From NCBI GenBank assembly GCA_964524705.1, contig CAZGDB010000012.1, positions 1 through 46,918 on the forward strand: 46,918 bases of DNA. The letters are read 5' to 3'. Position numbers and translations under genes: made by a program. Positions 25,979-34,264 of the stretch are shown piece by piece. A model generated the notes under the pieces. It made no database searches, was not told where the DNA came from, and saw only the letters and a list, made by a program, of their open reading frames with translations. This DNA comes from CAZGDB01 sp964524705 (GTDB taxonomy: Bacteria > Pseudomonadota > Gammaproteobacteria > Berkiellales > Berkiellaceae). Positions within the stretch are counted from its first letter, which is position 1. Each line of letters opens with the position of its first letter.

Positions 25979-27547
25979 ATGAAAATTAAATTTGAAAAAG
26001 TAACAGGAGCTCATTTAGACACCATATTTAGCTGGTTGCGTGAGCCCCACATTATGGAATTTTGGGATAACACCCAGGCCCATAAAGATGACATCGTAAA
26101 TTTTGCTGATGGGCGGAAAACACCATCGTCTTATGCAAATGGCCAGTACATTTATTGGATTGCCTCTCTTGAAGATGAACCTTTTGCAATGCTGATGACC
26201 ATTCAGGAGACGTACAAGGAAGATATAGGACAAGAAAAACTCAAAAGACTTTCAAAAACAGGCCATACCTATGGCCTTGATTACATGATTGGGGATAAAG
26301 ATTATTTTGGCAAAGGCTATGGGGCCAAGACCTTATCGGAATTTCTTGATTTCTTCAGAAGAGAATTCGACGGATCAGCCGATACATTTGTAATAGACCC
26401 TGCTAGTGATAATCCTAGAGCAAAGCATGTTTATATGAAAGCAGGCTTTGAACTTATTGCTGACTTTGTGATGGGTGGAGATTGTAGCGGTGCCGGGAAG
26501 TCTCATCATTTATTGATTAGACGATTTGTTCCTAATGTTAGATTATTACCCGCAACGATTTCTAATTATCCCACCATTCAAAATATGGCACGTTTCTATG
26601 TGTATGATAGAACAGCCTATATGGGCTGGGAATGCCCTGAGAGCGGATTGTTTGAATGCATAGATTTTAAACATTATTTTGAAAATTCTGATGAGAAAGC
26701 TTTTTTAATAAAGGTATCGGATGAAATAGCAGGCTTTGTGTTATTGGATAAAATGCATTTGCTTGAACCTGTCGACTGGAACATGGGGGAATTTTTCGTT
26801 CTTGCTAAATTTCAAGGAAAAGGTATTGCAAGCATAGTTGCTAGAAAAATATTCAAAGAACATCCGGGCAAATGGTCAATAGCTGTAATGCCAGAAAATA
26901 TAAAAGCCGTAAAATTTTGGCGCAAAATTATTTCCGAGGCATCATATGGTGATTATACAGAGGTTTTTAAAACAGAGGATGAGTTAAGAAACGCTGAAAA
27001 TCCTGATCCTTATGCAATGAACGTGTTTACCTTTGATACTAATAATAAGGCGAACAATGCTAAAGATGATATCTGTATTCGGTTTTCTCAAGCTAGCGAT
27101 ATACAAAGCATAGTCGAGATGTCGTATCAAAAACGCCTGTCTTACGAAAAAGCACAACCCAAATTTTGGAAATATGCTGGCGATATTGCAGAACTATCGC
27201 AGGCCAAATGGTTTGAAGAGTTACTTGGCTCTAATGACCACATCATGCTTACCGCTACTTGTCATCAAAAAATCGTTGGTTTTATTATCGGCAAGTTGAT
27301 GCCAGCGCCAGAAGTTTATAATCCTGGTGGGCTAACCTTAATGATCGATGATTTTTGTGTCGCTGATGAAGCTGAGTGGCATTCAATTGGATCTAAATTG
27401 GTTCAAAAAATTAAAGCAATCGCAAAGTTAAGGGGAGCTGCGCAAGTCCTTATTGTTTGCGGCTCCCATGATGGACCGAAATGTCACTTTCTTAAAAAAA
27501 TGGGGTTAACTGTGGTTTCAGAATGGTATGTGGGTAGCATCATATGA
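25979..27547 (+). CDS. Triple GNAT acetyltransferase fusion, first domain AAC(6')-like
   Basis: 522 aa with three GNAT domains in tandem. Domain 1 (about 1-182) resembles aminoglycoside 6'-N-acetyltransferases: WLREPHIMEFWDNTQAHKDDI, acetyl-CoA loop YFGKGYGAKTL (109-119), DPASDNPRAKHVYMKAGF. Domain 2 (about 186-345): FQGKGIASIVARKIFKEHPGKW with MPENIKAVKFWRKII. Domain 3 (about 364-522): VADEAEWHSIGSKLVQKIKA...CHFLKKMGL. All three loops look usable. The start is 15 bp after the IS end, so its native promoter was probably displaced and expression may depend on the IS. It overlaps the next gene as ATGA. Substrates are inferred (aminoglycoside-like or other amines), not shown. Confidence 0.8.
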   Translation: MKIKFEKVTGAHLDTIFSWLREPHIMEFWDNTQAHKDDIVNFADGRKTPSSYANGQYIYWIASLEDEPFAMLMTIQETYKEDIGQEKLKRLSKTGHTYGLDYMIGDKDYFGKGYGAKTLSEFLDFFRREFDGSADTFVIDPASDNPRAKHVYMKAGFELIADFVMGGDCSGAGKSHHLLIRRFVPNVRLLPATISNYPTIQNMARFYVYDRTAYMGWECPESGLFECIDFKHYFENSDEKAFLIKVSDEIAGFVLLDKMHLLEPVDWNMGEFFVLAKFQGKGIASIVARKIFKEHPGKWSIAVMPENIKAVKFWRKIISEASYGDYTEVFKTEDELRNAENPDPYAMNVFTFDTNNKANNAKDDICIRFSQASDIQSIVEMSYQKRLSYEKAQPKFWKYAGDIAELSQAKWFEELLGSNDHIMLTATCHQKIVGFIIGKLMPAPEVYNPGGLTLMIDDFCVADEAEWHSIGSKLVQKIKAIAKLRGAAQVLIVCGSHDGPKCHFLKKMGLTVVSEWYVGSII

Positions 27548-28542
27548 ATCAAACGCATCTAAAGCACATAAGCCAGCATTTTGACCTTGGTACACCGACT
27601 CAAGCACCCACAAGAGTACACGGTGGCTTGCTGCATATCATGTGGCGTCTTGATACAGATAAAGGCTCCTATGCGATTAAGCAGCTATCTAAAGATATTG
27701 ATTTGCAAAATGAGCAAGTCATTAAAAATTATGAATTGAGCGAGCAAATAGCTTCAAGTTTTATAGCTCAAAATATCCCTGGGGTATGCGCTCTCTCGCA
27801 ATCCGATAAACATCTTTTAATTACAGATGGATATGGCTACCTTGTGTACCCTTGGGTTAACGCGAAAGCTTTAGATAAAGATGAAATTAACGAAGGTCAA
27901 GCATTAGTCATTGCCCGAATACTTGCAAAAATGCATTTAATAAATCTCTGTATTGAAGGTATCGATCAACCTGAATTTGATATTCATCATAACAAACACA
28001 TTACAAACTTAATCAAGCAGTCAACTCAAATGCGGCTTCCATTTGCTGACATTTTAAATTCCCATTTATCCAACCTTCTCGAAATTAATGAAAATTATTT
28101 GAGTTCAATTGAAATTCTTAAAAAACATACAGTCGTTGGGCATGGTGACTTAGATCAAAAAAATGTTTTGTGGACTGAGAACAAGGAACCTCTATTAATT
28201 GATTGGGAATCGGCCCGTAAACTAAATCCCACATATGAAATTGTAAATGCTGCGTTAGATTGGTCGGGCGTGACAACCAATCTCAAGATCAATTTGTTCC
28301 ATAAAATGCTTAAATCTTATTCGGAGTCCGGAGGTTTAATTGAAAAACGTATAATTGAAGCGGCGTTTTATGGGGTTATGGGAAATTGGATTAACTGGAT
28401 GGTTTACAATATTAATCGGTCTATCAATCAAAGAGAACTTGAGCAAAAAAATATTGGGATAGAACAAGTCATGCAAGTATTACCAACAATTTTAAGGGTA
28501 AAAACTTTGATGCCAGAATTAATAAGTGAGATAGCGTCATGA
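27544..28542 (+). CDS. APH-family phosphotransferase (aminoglycoside/choline kinase fold)
   Basis: 332-aa small-molecule kinase. Nucleotide lysine in YAIKQLSK (K46); catalytic loop VGHGDLDQKNVLW (HGDLDQKN at 200-207); metal-binding IDWESA (219-224). This pattern is shared by aminoglycoside, homoserine and choline kinases. Position between acetyltransferases, with ATGA overlaps at both ends, argues for a joint modification pathway; an antibiotic-inactivation role is one possibility and a biosynthetic one another. It appears intact. Confidence 0.82.
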   Translation: MNQTHLKHISQHFDLGTPTQAPTRVHGGLLHIMWRLDTDKGSYAIKQLSKDIDLQNEQVIKNYELSEQIASSFIAQNIPGVCALSQSDKHLLITDGYGYLVYPWVNAKALDKDEINEGQALVIARILAKMHLINLCIEGIDQPEFDIHHNKHITNLIKQSTQMRLPFADILNSHLSNLLEINENYLSSIEILKKHTVVGHGDLDQKNVLWTENKEPLLIDWESARKLNPTYEIVNAALDWSGVTTNLKINLFHKMLKSYSESGGLIEKRIIEAAFYGVMGNWINWMVYNINRSINQRELEQKNIGIEQVMQVLPTILRVKTLMPELISEIAS

Positions 28543-28736
28543 TCAAAATCGAACTGCTTAAAAACCATCCCAACACTATACCCGCACTTGCACACATTTG
28601 GCATGAAGTATTAGGTAAAATCTGGGTTCCTGATGTACCCGTTGAACGTGTTATCACAAGATTTGCAGATCACTTGAATGATCAAGCTTTGCCAATCACT
28701 TTTATTGCATTAGGTGGCGATTTACCGGTTGGCATG
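28539..28736 (+). pseudogene. GNAT acetyltransferase 5' fragment cut by IS copy 2
   Basis: The ATG overlaps the kinase stop (ATGA). The frame reads MIKIELLKNHPNTIPALAHIWHEVL...ITFIALGGDLPVGM, the N-terminal third of a GNAT protein (up to the strand before the acetyl-CoA loop), and then runs into the IS terminal repeat and stops at 28751. No continuation is found after the right end of the IS (29815 on), so the rest was deleted, not merely interrupted. It is the fourth GNAT domain of this operon. Confidence 0.75.
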
Positions 28737-29814
28737 GGCCTTGTTGCATAAATAGCCCTTCTTTTTCTTGATTCTAATTTTAGATCATTTCAGAAACAGG
28801 CATTCCCATGTTGGTCATAATATTTAAAATTCTGCACTTTATAAGTGCTTCTGTAGCCTGATTTTCAAAAGTGCGATTTGCCAACTTATCTGTAAATATT
28901 TTCTTTAATCGAAACATCCCTGTTTCTGATAAACTTCTTTTATGATACCCCGATTGCTCCTTCCATCTCTTCCTCCCCAGCTTTCTAATCATGCGTAAAT
29001 TTTCATCTCGTTGATTAGGAGGGCTGTGTGCATTCCCATGTTTTTTAATTTTGGCTCCCTCCCTGGGTGGGATATTAGCAGTAGCACCTCGTGCATCCAG
29101 CTCTGCATAACAACCATGACTATCATAGGCGCCATCAGCAGCTACTTGGTTTAATTCCACAGATACCTGCTCTAGTAAATCTGAAAATACTTCGCTATCT
29201 TGAAAATCATTCGTCGTAACTACAGTTGCTTCAATCATATGATTATCAGGGTTTATTCCCAAATGCAGCTTACGCCATGTACGACGTTTACTATACCCAT
29301 GTTGTCTGACTTTCCATTCCCCTTCACCATAAATTTTAAGACCTGTACTATCTATGACCAAATCTATCCTGCCTGTTCTGGTAGTGTGTGGTAATTCAAC
29401 TGACAGGGATGCTTGTCGACGGCTTAAAGTCGTGTAATCTGGAGCAGAAATGGGAAAGCTGAGTAACTCAATTAATGGCATTACCAAACCTTGTGCACTA
29501 CGTAAGGGTAAATGAAAGACTGAACGTAAACTTAAGGCACAAAGAATCGCAATATCAGAGTATAGTTTTGGACGACCTTGTTGCCCTGTAGGAGAATCAT
29601 CGTACCAATTTTCAATAGAATTTTCATCAAACCATACAGTAAGACTTCCACGATTCACTAATGCTTTGTTATACTGTGACCAGTTGCGGACTCGGTATTG
29701 CTTCTTAGACACGTTCTTTCCTTGAACTTGGTTTTTAGACGAAGCAAATTCTAAGGAAAAGAATGGTTCAAGCCAAGTAACTAACGGGGCCGCGACCCTT
29801 TATGCAACAACGCC
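28737..29814 (-). mobile_element. IS5-family (IS903-like) insertion sequence, copy 2, complete
   Basis: 1078 bp with the same terminal inverted repeats as copy 1 and an uninterrupted transposase. The flanks (GTTGGCATG / TTTATTAAC) show no target duplication, so the element has probably taken part in a deletion or recombination that removed the 3' part of the GNAT gene. With copy 1 it forms a composite-transposon-like unit of about 4.9 kb (24886-29814). Confidence 0.87.
28780..29712 (-). CDS. IS5-family transposase (copy 2)
   Basis: 310-aa DDE transposase of the IS903 group. Conserved: the N-terminal RNWSQYNKALVNRGSLTVWFDENSI, catalytic DSTGLKIYGEGEW and ADGAYDS, and the final YHKRSLSETGMFRLKKIF with the YREK-like region and Glu. 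GTG start preceded by AAGGAA. This is the intact reference against which copy 1 is frameshifted, and it could mobilise both copies. Confidence 0.9.
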   Translation of the reverse strand: MSKKQYRVRNWSQYNKALVNRGSLTVWFDENSIENWYDDSPTGQQGRPKLYSDIAILCALSLRSVFHLPLRSAQGLVMPLIELLSFPISAPDYTTLSRRQASLSVELPHTTRTGRIDLVIDSTGLKIYGEGEWKVRQHGYSKRRTWRKLHLGINPDNHMIEATVVTTNDFQDSEVFSDLLEQVSVELNQVAADGAYDSHGCYAELDARGATANIPPREGAKIKKHGNAHSPPNQRDENLRMIRKLGRKRWKEQSGYHKRSLSETGMFRLKKIFTDKLANRTFENQATEALIKCRILNIMTNMGMPVSEMI

Positions 29815-29882
29815 TTTATTAACTAATCAGGTTTTATAAAAAAAAGAATTACTTGGTTTTAGGGTAAAGAATTACTTGGCCC

Positions 29883-30989
29883 ATTCAACACTGAAGTGCA
29901 ATTTTCTGAGGTTGCTTGATCCCAAGAAAAACTTCTCTAGGTGTTCGATAGCCTAACACTTTTCTAGGACGGTTGTTAAGCTGGTCTTCCACATATTGAA
30001 TATATTCATCCGAATATTGCGTCAAGTTAGAGCGCTTAGGGCAATACTGCCTAACCAACCCGTTGGTATGTTCATTTAAACCACGCTCCCAAGAATGGTA
30101 CGGGGTAGCAAAGTAACAACGTAGACCTGTTGTTTTGGTAATTTGTTGATGTTTTGAAAACTCTTTACCGTTGTCGAAGGTGATGGAATGCCCAGTGATT
30201 TTTTTAGGCAGCCGCTTAAAGCACTTTTTAATAAGACTGGGCACTTGGGCCGCATGCTTACCTACCATCTTCGCTAACAAAGTAAATTTTGTCTTTCTGT
30301 CGACTAGACTTAAAATCACGCCTTGCTGTTTAGCGCCAATAATCGTATCTCCTTCCCAATCCCCAGTACGACTTTTGTGCCCCACTATCTTCGGGCGCTT
30401 CTGGATATCCACTCTATTCGGAATACAGCCTCGTCCTGCTGTTTTATCACCACAATAGGTATACTTCTTGCCTCTTCGCCTTAGGTAGGTGTACAGGCTA
30501 CCCCCAGCTTTTTTATCAGCCCAAATATGGCGATAAATACTTTCCGCACTAATCTCAATATTATTGCTTTTTAGCACACCTGAGATTTGTTCTGGACTCC
30601 ACCGCTCTCGTAGTCTTGACTCTATTACACGTATGAGAACAGGGACCATCTTCTTAGGCTTACTGCTGGCTTTATGGCGTCGCTCAATAGCCTTTCTATC
30701 CGCTTGTTGATAACGATAGCCTTTTTGACCACTATTCCTTTTTAGTTCCCGGCAGATTGTTGAGGCAGAAACCCTAAGATGCTCTGCTATTGCTTTTTGT
30801 GTCAGCCCAGTTGACTGTAATGCATAGATCTGACATCTTGCATCCATGGTCAGATGTTGATATCCCATGGATATACTCTCCTCTATAAGTTTTTTCACAA
30901 CCTTTAGAGAAGTTACTCCTAAGATCTTCAGCTGACCACTTCTTTTATATCAGCTATATATTTAACTCAATTGCACTTCATTTGTGAAT
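29883..30989 (-). mobile_element. IS30-family insertion sequence
   Basis: 1107 bp bounded by inverted repeats at 29883-29903 and 30969-30989, which match at 18 of 21 positions with the inner GAAGTGCAATT perfect. The transposase fills the element and its stop codon lies inside the left repeat. The 68 bp between IS5 copy 2 and this element carry a direct repeat of AGAATTACTTGG. Confidence 0.8.
29885..30868 (-). CDS. IS30-family transposase
   Basis: 327 aa. N-terminal helix-turn-helix (LTQKAIAEHLRVSASTICRELKRN), WSPEQISGVLK, then a DDE catalytic core: GDWEGDTIIG, ITFDNGKEF and HSWERGLNEHTNGLVRQYCPK. The C-terminal LNNRPRKVLGYRTPREVF is characteristic of IS30 proteins. I chose the ATG at 30868, which has a strong AGAGGAG; a GTG at 30898 would add ten residues. 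Confidence 0.9.
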   Translation of the reverse strand: MGYQHLTMDARCQIYALQSTGLTQKAIAEHLRVSASTICRELKRNSGQKGYRYQQADRKAIERRHKASSKPKKMVPVLIRVIESRLRERWSPEQISGVLKSNNIEISAESIYRHIWADKKAGGSLYTYLRRRGKKYTYCGDKTAGRGCIPNRVDIQKRPKIVGHKSRTGDWEGDTIIGAKQQGVILSLVDRKTKFTLLAKMVGKHAAQVPSLIKKCFKRLPKKITGHSITFDNGKEFSKHQQITKTTGLRCYFATPYHSWERGLNEHTNGLVRQYCPKRSNLTQYSDEYIQYVEDQLNNRPRKVLGYRTPREVFLGIKQPQKIALQC

Positions 30990-31019
30990 CGGCGCTTGGT
31001 TTTAAGGCAGAGATGGCGT

Positions 31020-31404
31020 GCTTATCTTACTGGGAGGTCAAGAGAGCCTGCAGATTCGATCTTGTGAATGCGCAGGCTGCTAGTTTTTAAGACGGGCGAT
31101 GTTGTGGTACTGCCTCTGCCTCTACTATCGTACTGGTGAATAATCTTTTGTTCGAACTCACTGTGTTAGCAGCTCGAACCACTACGCTTCACTTTACCAT
31201 TGGTTGCAAGGACTTCAGCAATATGCACGATGACTTCCTTATGAAGGTTTTGTGCGGGCAGTACGCCTTCTAGATTTTCAAGTTGTTGCGCTACTAATTC
31301 ACTATTGGCTTGGATAAATTCTTTCACTTCTTTTAGCGTTAGGATCCATTTTCCTCAGTCAAGGGTGCTAGAGTTGAGGGTGATTTTTTTCCTGCGCGTA
31401 ACAT
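31020..31404 (-). pseudogene. Degraded paralogue of the hypothetical gene at 31974-32792
   Basis: On the minus strand an ATG at 31404 with an AAGGA ribosome-binding site begins MLRAGKKSPSTL, identical in its first seven residues to the 272-aa protein upstream. The frame then breaks, but a shifted frame reads WILTLKEVKEFIQANSELVAQQLENLEGV, matching WALSASDIQKFIAANPVLVEQQKQNLESV of that protein. About 50 codons between these two blocks are deleted. A further piece near the end (SSLRIHKIESAGSLDLP) weakly resembles SMLHLHIDEQRVWLNNP. It is a dead copy. Confidence 0.6.
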
Positions 31405-31451
31405 ATAGTGCTTTCCTTAAATAATATAAGGAGAGTGTCGCATAGTTGTGT

Positions 31452-31494
31452 AAAAAAACAAAGCCTCCCCTAAACTGTACAGTTTAGAGGAAGG
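31452..31494 (-). terminator. Rho-independent terminator of the lipoprotein gene
   Basis: On the minus strand CCTCTAAACTG-TA-CAGTTTAGGGG forms a stem with a perfect CTAAACTGTACAGTTTAG core, followed by CTTTGTTTTTTT. It lies 20 bp past the lipoprotein stop. Confidence 0.8.
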
Positions 31495-31514
31495 ATTACT
31501 TGGAATGACAAAGA

Positions 31515-31916
31515 TTATTTTTTATCCATAGGGATGATAAAGTCCGTAGGGTATTTTCTATAGGCACCACTTAAGCCATCTATAATTAAACCAGGCCAAA
31601 AGATGATGTTTACAATAGTGACAGGATTAAAACGATCTTGGATGGTCATATGGCTGTTTTTGTAACCCGCTTTTTTACAAACAACGGCTAAAGTTCCGGA
31701 ATTACGGTTAATTTGCATAACACCAGGGTTATGCGGTAGGGAAAAGTGACTACCGCTACTGTCAGTGAGGGTACAGGCCACAGTTTCTAAAGAATGATTA
31801 TTGCCAGTATCTACCACATTGAGTTTGATTTTTTGGGTAGTGCCTGAGAAAACGGTTGCACAGCCAGATAGTAAGAGTGTGCTTGCAGCCAGTGCTAATA
31901 GTTTAGTGATACGCAT
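31515..31916 (-). CDS. Small lipoprotein of unknown function
   Basis: 133 aa. A signal peptide with lipobox LLLSGC puts the lipidated cysteine at position 19. The mature part is short and beta-rich (KIKLNVVDTGNNHSLETVACTLTDSSGSHFSL) with a late hydrophobic stretch VNIIFWPGLIIDGLSGAYRKYP, reminiscent of PEGA-like lipoproteins that end in a WPG...D..G.yk.yp motif. Function not assignable. It has its own terminator. Confidence 0.78.
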   Translation of the reverse strand: MRITKLLALAASTLLLSGCATVFSGTTQKIKLNVVDTGNNHSLETVACTLTDSSGSHFSLPHNPGVMQINRNSGTLAVVCKKAGYKNSHMTIQDRFNPVTIVNIIFWPGLIIDGLSGAYRKYPTDFIIPMDKK

Positions 31917-31973
31917 TAGTTTTATACCTTGAGTTAGTTAATTTTTTTATAAAAGACTAGGTTAGTTTACGCG

Positions 31974-32792
31974 CTAGATTTTGAAAGTCAATCCACTATG
32001 GGGGTTGTTTAACCATACACGCTGTTCATCAATATGCAGATGAAGCATACTGTTGTTGCTGGTTCCACTAAACGATACGGTGTTGCCTGCTTGCAGTAAG
32101 GTATTGTGAAGTGCAGTCGTTTGATTATTTAGTGTGATATTTTGTTCAGCCTGGATTATTTTAAAAATACCTGCATTATCTGGTGATGCTGTTGTTGTAC
32201 CGCTACAGTTTGGATTTCCACAATTGCTACAAGCAACACTTGGCGTGGCTGGCAAATACCCCCCCTGATACTGCATGTTATTTGCCTCAATATTAATGTT
32301 AGCGTGACTAAAAAGCAGGGCCGGTTCACGTAAAGGGGTTCTGAATGCGGTGAGCGTGATATCTGTTTCTGCATGTCGGATTGTTAGATTGTGTGGCGTT
32401 GCCTTACCTTGAAAATAGTGCATGACTACGCCATTTTTTTCTACCTGATATTTGATATCCTCTTTGATTTCTTGAGCTATTTTTTCAATCACAGGTACGG
32501 ATTCTAAATTTTGTTTTTGTTGCTCTACTAATACTGGGTTGGCAGCTATAAATTTTTGTATATCTGAAGCAGATAATGCCCACGTGCCGCGTAATCGAAT
32601 GCAGAGTTTGCCTTGATAGCGTACACGATAGGCTTGGACATTGTGCGCATTCAAAAACGTTTTGATGGTTTGTGGGATGTCTTTGTCGGCACGTAAAATG
32701 AGTCCACATAAGTCGATCACCGGCGCCATAATAATACCCCGGTCGGAACTGACGGATTGATTGATTTTTATTTTTTTGCCGGCACGTAACAT
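31974..32792 (-). CDS. Hypothetical protein, adhesin-like C-terminal half
   Basis: 272 aa, family not recognised. No signal peptide. The N-terminal half is mixed alpha/beta with RVRYQGKLCIRLRGTWALSASDIQKFI. The C-terminal half has short repeated beta-type strands (ANINIEANNMQYQGG, AEQNITLNNQTTALHNTLLQAGNTVSFSG) like those in haemagglutinin beta-helices, and a compact Cys motif ACSNCGNPNCSG. ATG with a good AGGAG. A degraded paralogue lies 0.6 kb downstream. It may be related to, or a cast-off of, the adhesin locus at the window start; that link is inference. Confidence 0.6.
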   Translation of the reverse strand: MLRAGKKIKINQSVSSDRGIIMAPVIDLCGLILRADKDIPQTIKTFLNAHNVQAYRVRYQGKLCIRLRGTWALSASDIQKFIAANPVLVEQQKQNLESVPVIEKIAQEIKEDIKYQVEKNGVVMHYFQGKATPHNLTIRHAETDITLTAFRTPLREPALLFSHANINIEANNMQYQGGYLPATPSVACSNCGNPNCSGTTTASPDNAGIFKIIQAEQNITLNNQTTALHNTLLQAGNTVSFSGTSNNSMLHLHIDEQRVWLNNPHSGLTFKI

Positions 32793-32876
32793 AGAGGGCT
32801 CCTGATATTCTTATAGTTATGAAACTATGTTAGTGTACCAGCTTTTGTTTTAAGATCAACCCTGGCATATAACAGA

Positions 32877-32905
32877 TGGTTGTATAGCCTTGATTTTGTT
32901 ATAGT
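32877..32905 (+). promoter_or_regulatory. Possible promoter for the second dcw half
   Basis: TGGTTG, 17 bp, TATAGT lies 31 bp before the murD ATG. A local promoter is expected because the insertion separates murD from the upstream dcw promoters and contains minus-strand genes. Pattern-based only. Confidence 0.35.
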
Positions 32906-32935
32906 GGTCTAAGTCATTTAAACTGATTGGCTGGT

Positions 32936-34264
32936 ATGCAGCATCATAAAACGCCACTGGTGTTAGGCCTTGGGATTACGGGGCTAGCCGTCGTTCGCCA
33001 TCTTGTACGTTTAGGGTATAAGCCTTTAGTCTTAGACACGCGTGCAAATCCTCTTAATTTAGACGTATTACAAAAAGAGTATCCTGAGGTGTCCTATATT
33101 TTAGGGGAGTTTGTGCTGCCACCGATAGAGACCATTCATAGTATTACGGTAAGTCCGGGTTTAGCGTTCGACCTGCCTATTTTAGAAAGTGCGCGTGCAG
33201 CAGGGATTCCTATTTATGGGGAACTGGATTGGTTTGTACAAGCAGTAGGTACTGCGCCAGTCGTTGGTATTACTGGATCTAATGGTAAAAGTACAGTGAC
33301 GACTTTAGTTGGACTTATGGCAGAAGCGTCAGGTTTAAAAGTAGGGGTGGGAGGCAATTTAGGTACTGCAGTTTTGGATTTATTAGCGCCAGATGTAGAT
33401 GTGTATGTGATTGAGCTGTCTAGTTTTCAACTAGAAGCCTTAACGGCAATCCCATTAAGGGCTGCTGCTTTTTTAAATCTTTCGCCGGATCATTTGGATC
33501 GTCATGGTACTTTAGAAGCCTATATTGCGGCTAAGGCTAAAATTTTTGATGAGGCGCAGGCCTGTATTTATAATGCTGCAGATCTGAATACGATACCTAA
33601 ACATCATCCTGTTGCTTATAGTTTTAGTACTACTGATACCAGTGATTATGGTATTGCTATGGAGTCTGGCGAACCCTGGTTTTATACCCCACAAGGATTG
33701 CTGTGCCCGCTTAAAGTGTGTGGTTTGATGGGACTTCATAATGCAGAAAATATTTTGGCTGCTATTGCGTTAGGGGAACGTTTAGAGTTATTACCTGAAG
33801 CCATGGTTCAAGTATTAACAACTTTTAAAGGGTTACCCCATCGCTGTCAGCAGGTTATTTTACACAAAGGTGTACGTTGGATTAATGATTCCAAAGGCAC
33901 CAATGTAGGGGCTTGCTTAGCCGCTTTACAAGGCATCGGCCCTCAAATTACAGGTAAAATTATTTTGATTGCAGGTGGACAGGCCAAAGGGGCTGATTTA
34001 AGTCCTTTAACGCCTGTATTCGCGGAATATGTGCGTATGTTAATCACTTTTGGTCAAGATGCCGCACAATTAGAAGCAGTTGCCGGGGATGTGGCTTATC
34101 AGCGTGTCTCTACTTTAGAAGAGGCGGTTGGTCTTGCTTCTCAACTTGCAAAGCAGGGGGAGGTGGTTTTGTTGTCACCGGCTTGTGCGAGTTTAGATCA
34201 GTTTAAGAACTTTGAACAACGAGGAGAGTTTTTTACAGATTATGTCAAACATTATTGCCAATGA
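32936..34264 (+). CDS. murD: UDP-MurNAc-L-alanine:D-glutamate ligase MurD
   Basis: Adds D-glutamate to UDP-MurNAc-L-alanine. 442 aa from the ATG at 32936 (a TTG at 32927 would add three residues). Motifs: LGLGITGLAVVRHL, ATP loop GITGSNGKSTVTTL, NLSPDHLDRHGT, LMGLHNAENILAA, WINDSKGTNVGA and LSPACASLDQFKNFEQRGEFF, all standard. First gene after the insertion, with poor ribosome-binding sequence. Its 3' end overlaps ftsW by 23 bp. Confidence 0.95.
   Translation: MQHHKTPLVLGLGITGLAVVRHLVRLGYKPLVLDTRANPLNLDVLQKEYPEVSYILGEFVLPPIETIHSITVSPGLAFDLPILESARAAGIPIYGELDWFVQAVGTAPVVGITGSNGKSTVTTLVGLMAEASGLKVGVGGNLGTAVLDLLAPDVDVYVIELSSFQLEALTAIPLRAAAFLNLSPDHLDRHGTLEAYIAAKAKIFDEAQACIYNAADLNTIPKHHPVAYSFSTTDTSDYGIAMESGEPWFYTPQGLLCPLKVCGLMGLHNAENILAAIALGERLELLPEAMVQVLTTFKGLPHRCQQVILHKGVRWINDSKGTNVGACLAALQGIGPQITGKIILIAGGQAKGADLSPLTPVFAEYVRMLITFGQDAAQLEAVAGDVAYQRVSTLEEAVGLASQLAKQGEVVLLSPACASLDQFKNFEQRGEFFTDYVKHYCQ

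Noticed and set aside
24886..29814. A standard active composite transposon
   Set aside because: Neither IS copy shows clear 9-bp target duplications, one transposase is frameshifted and the inner 3' gene is deleted, so only a composite-like arrangement can be claimed.
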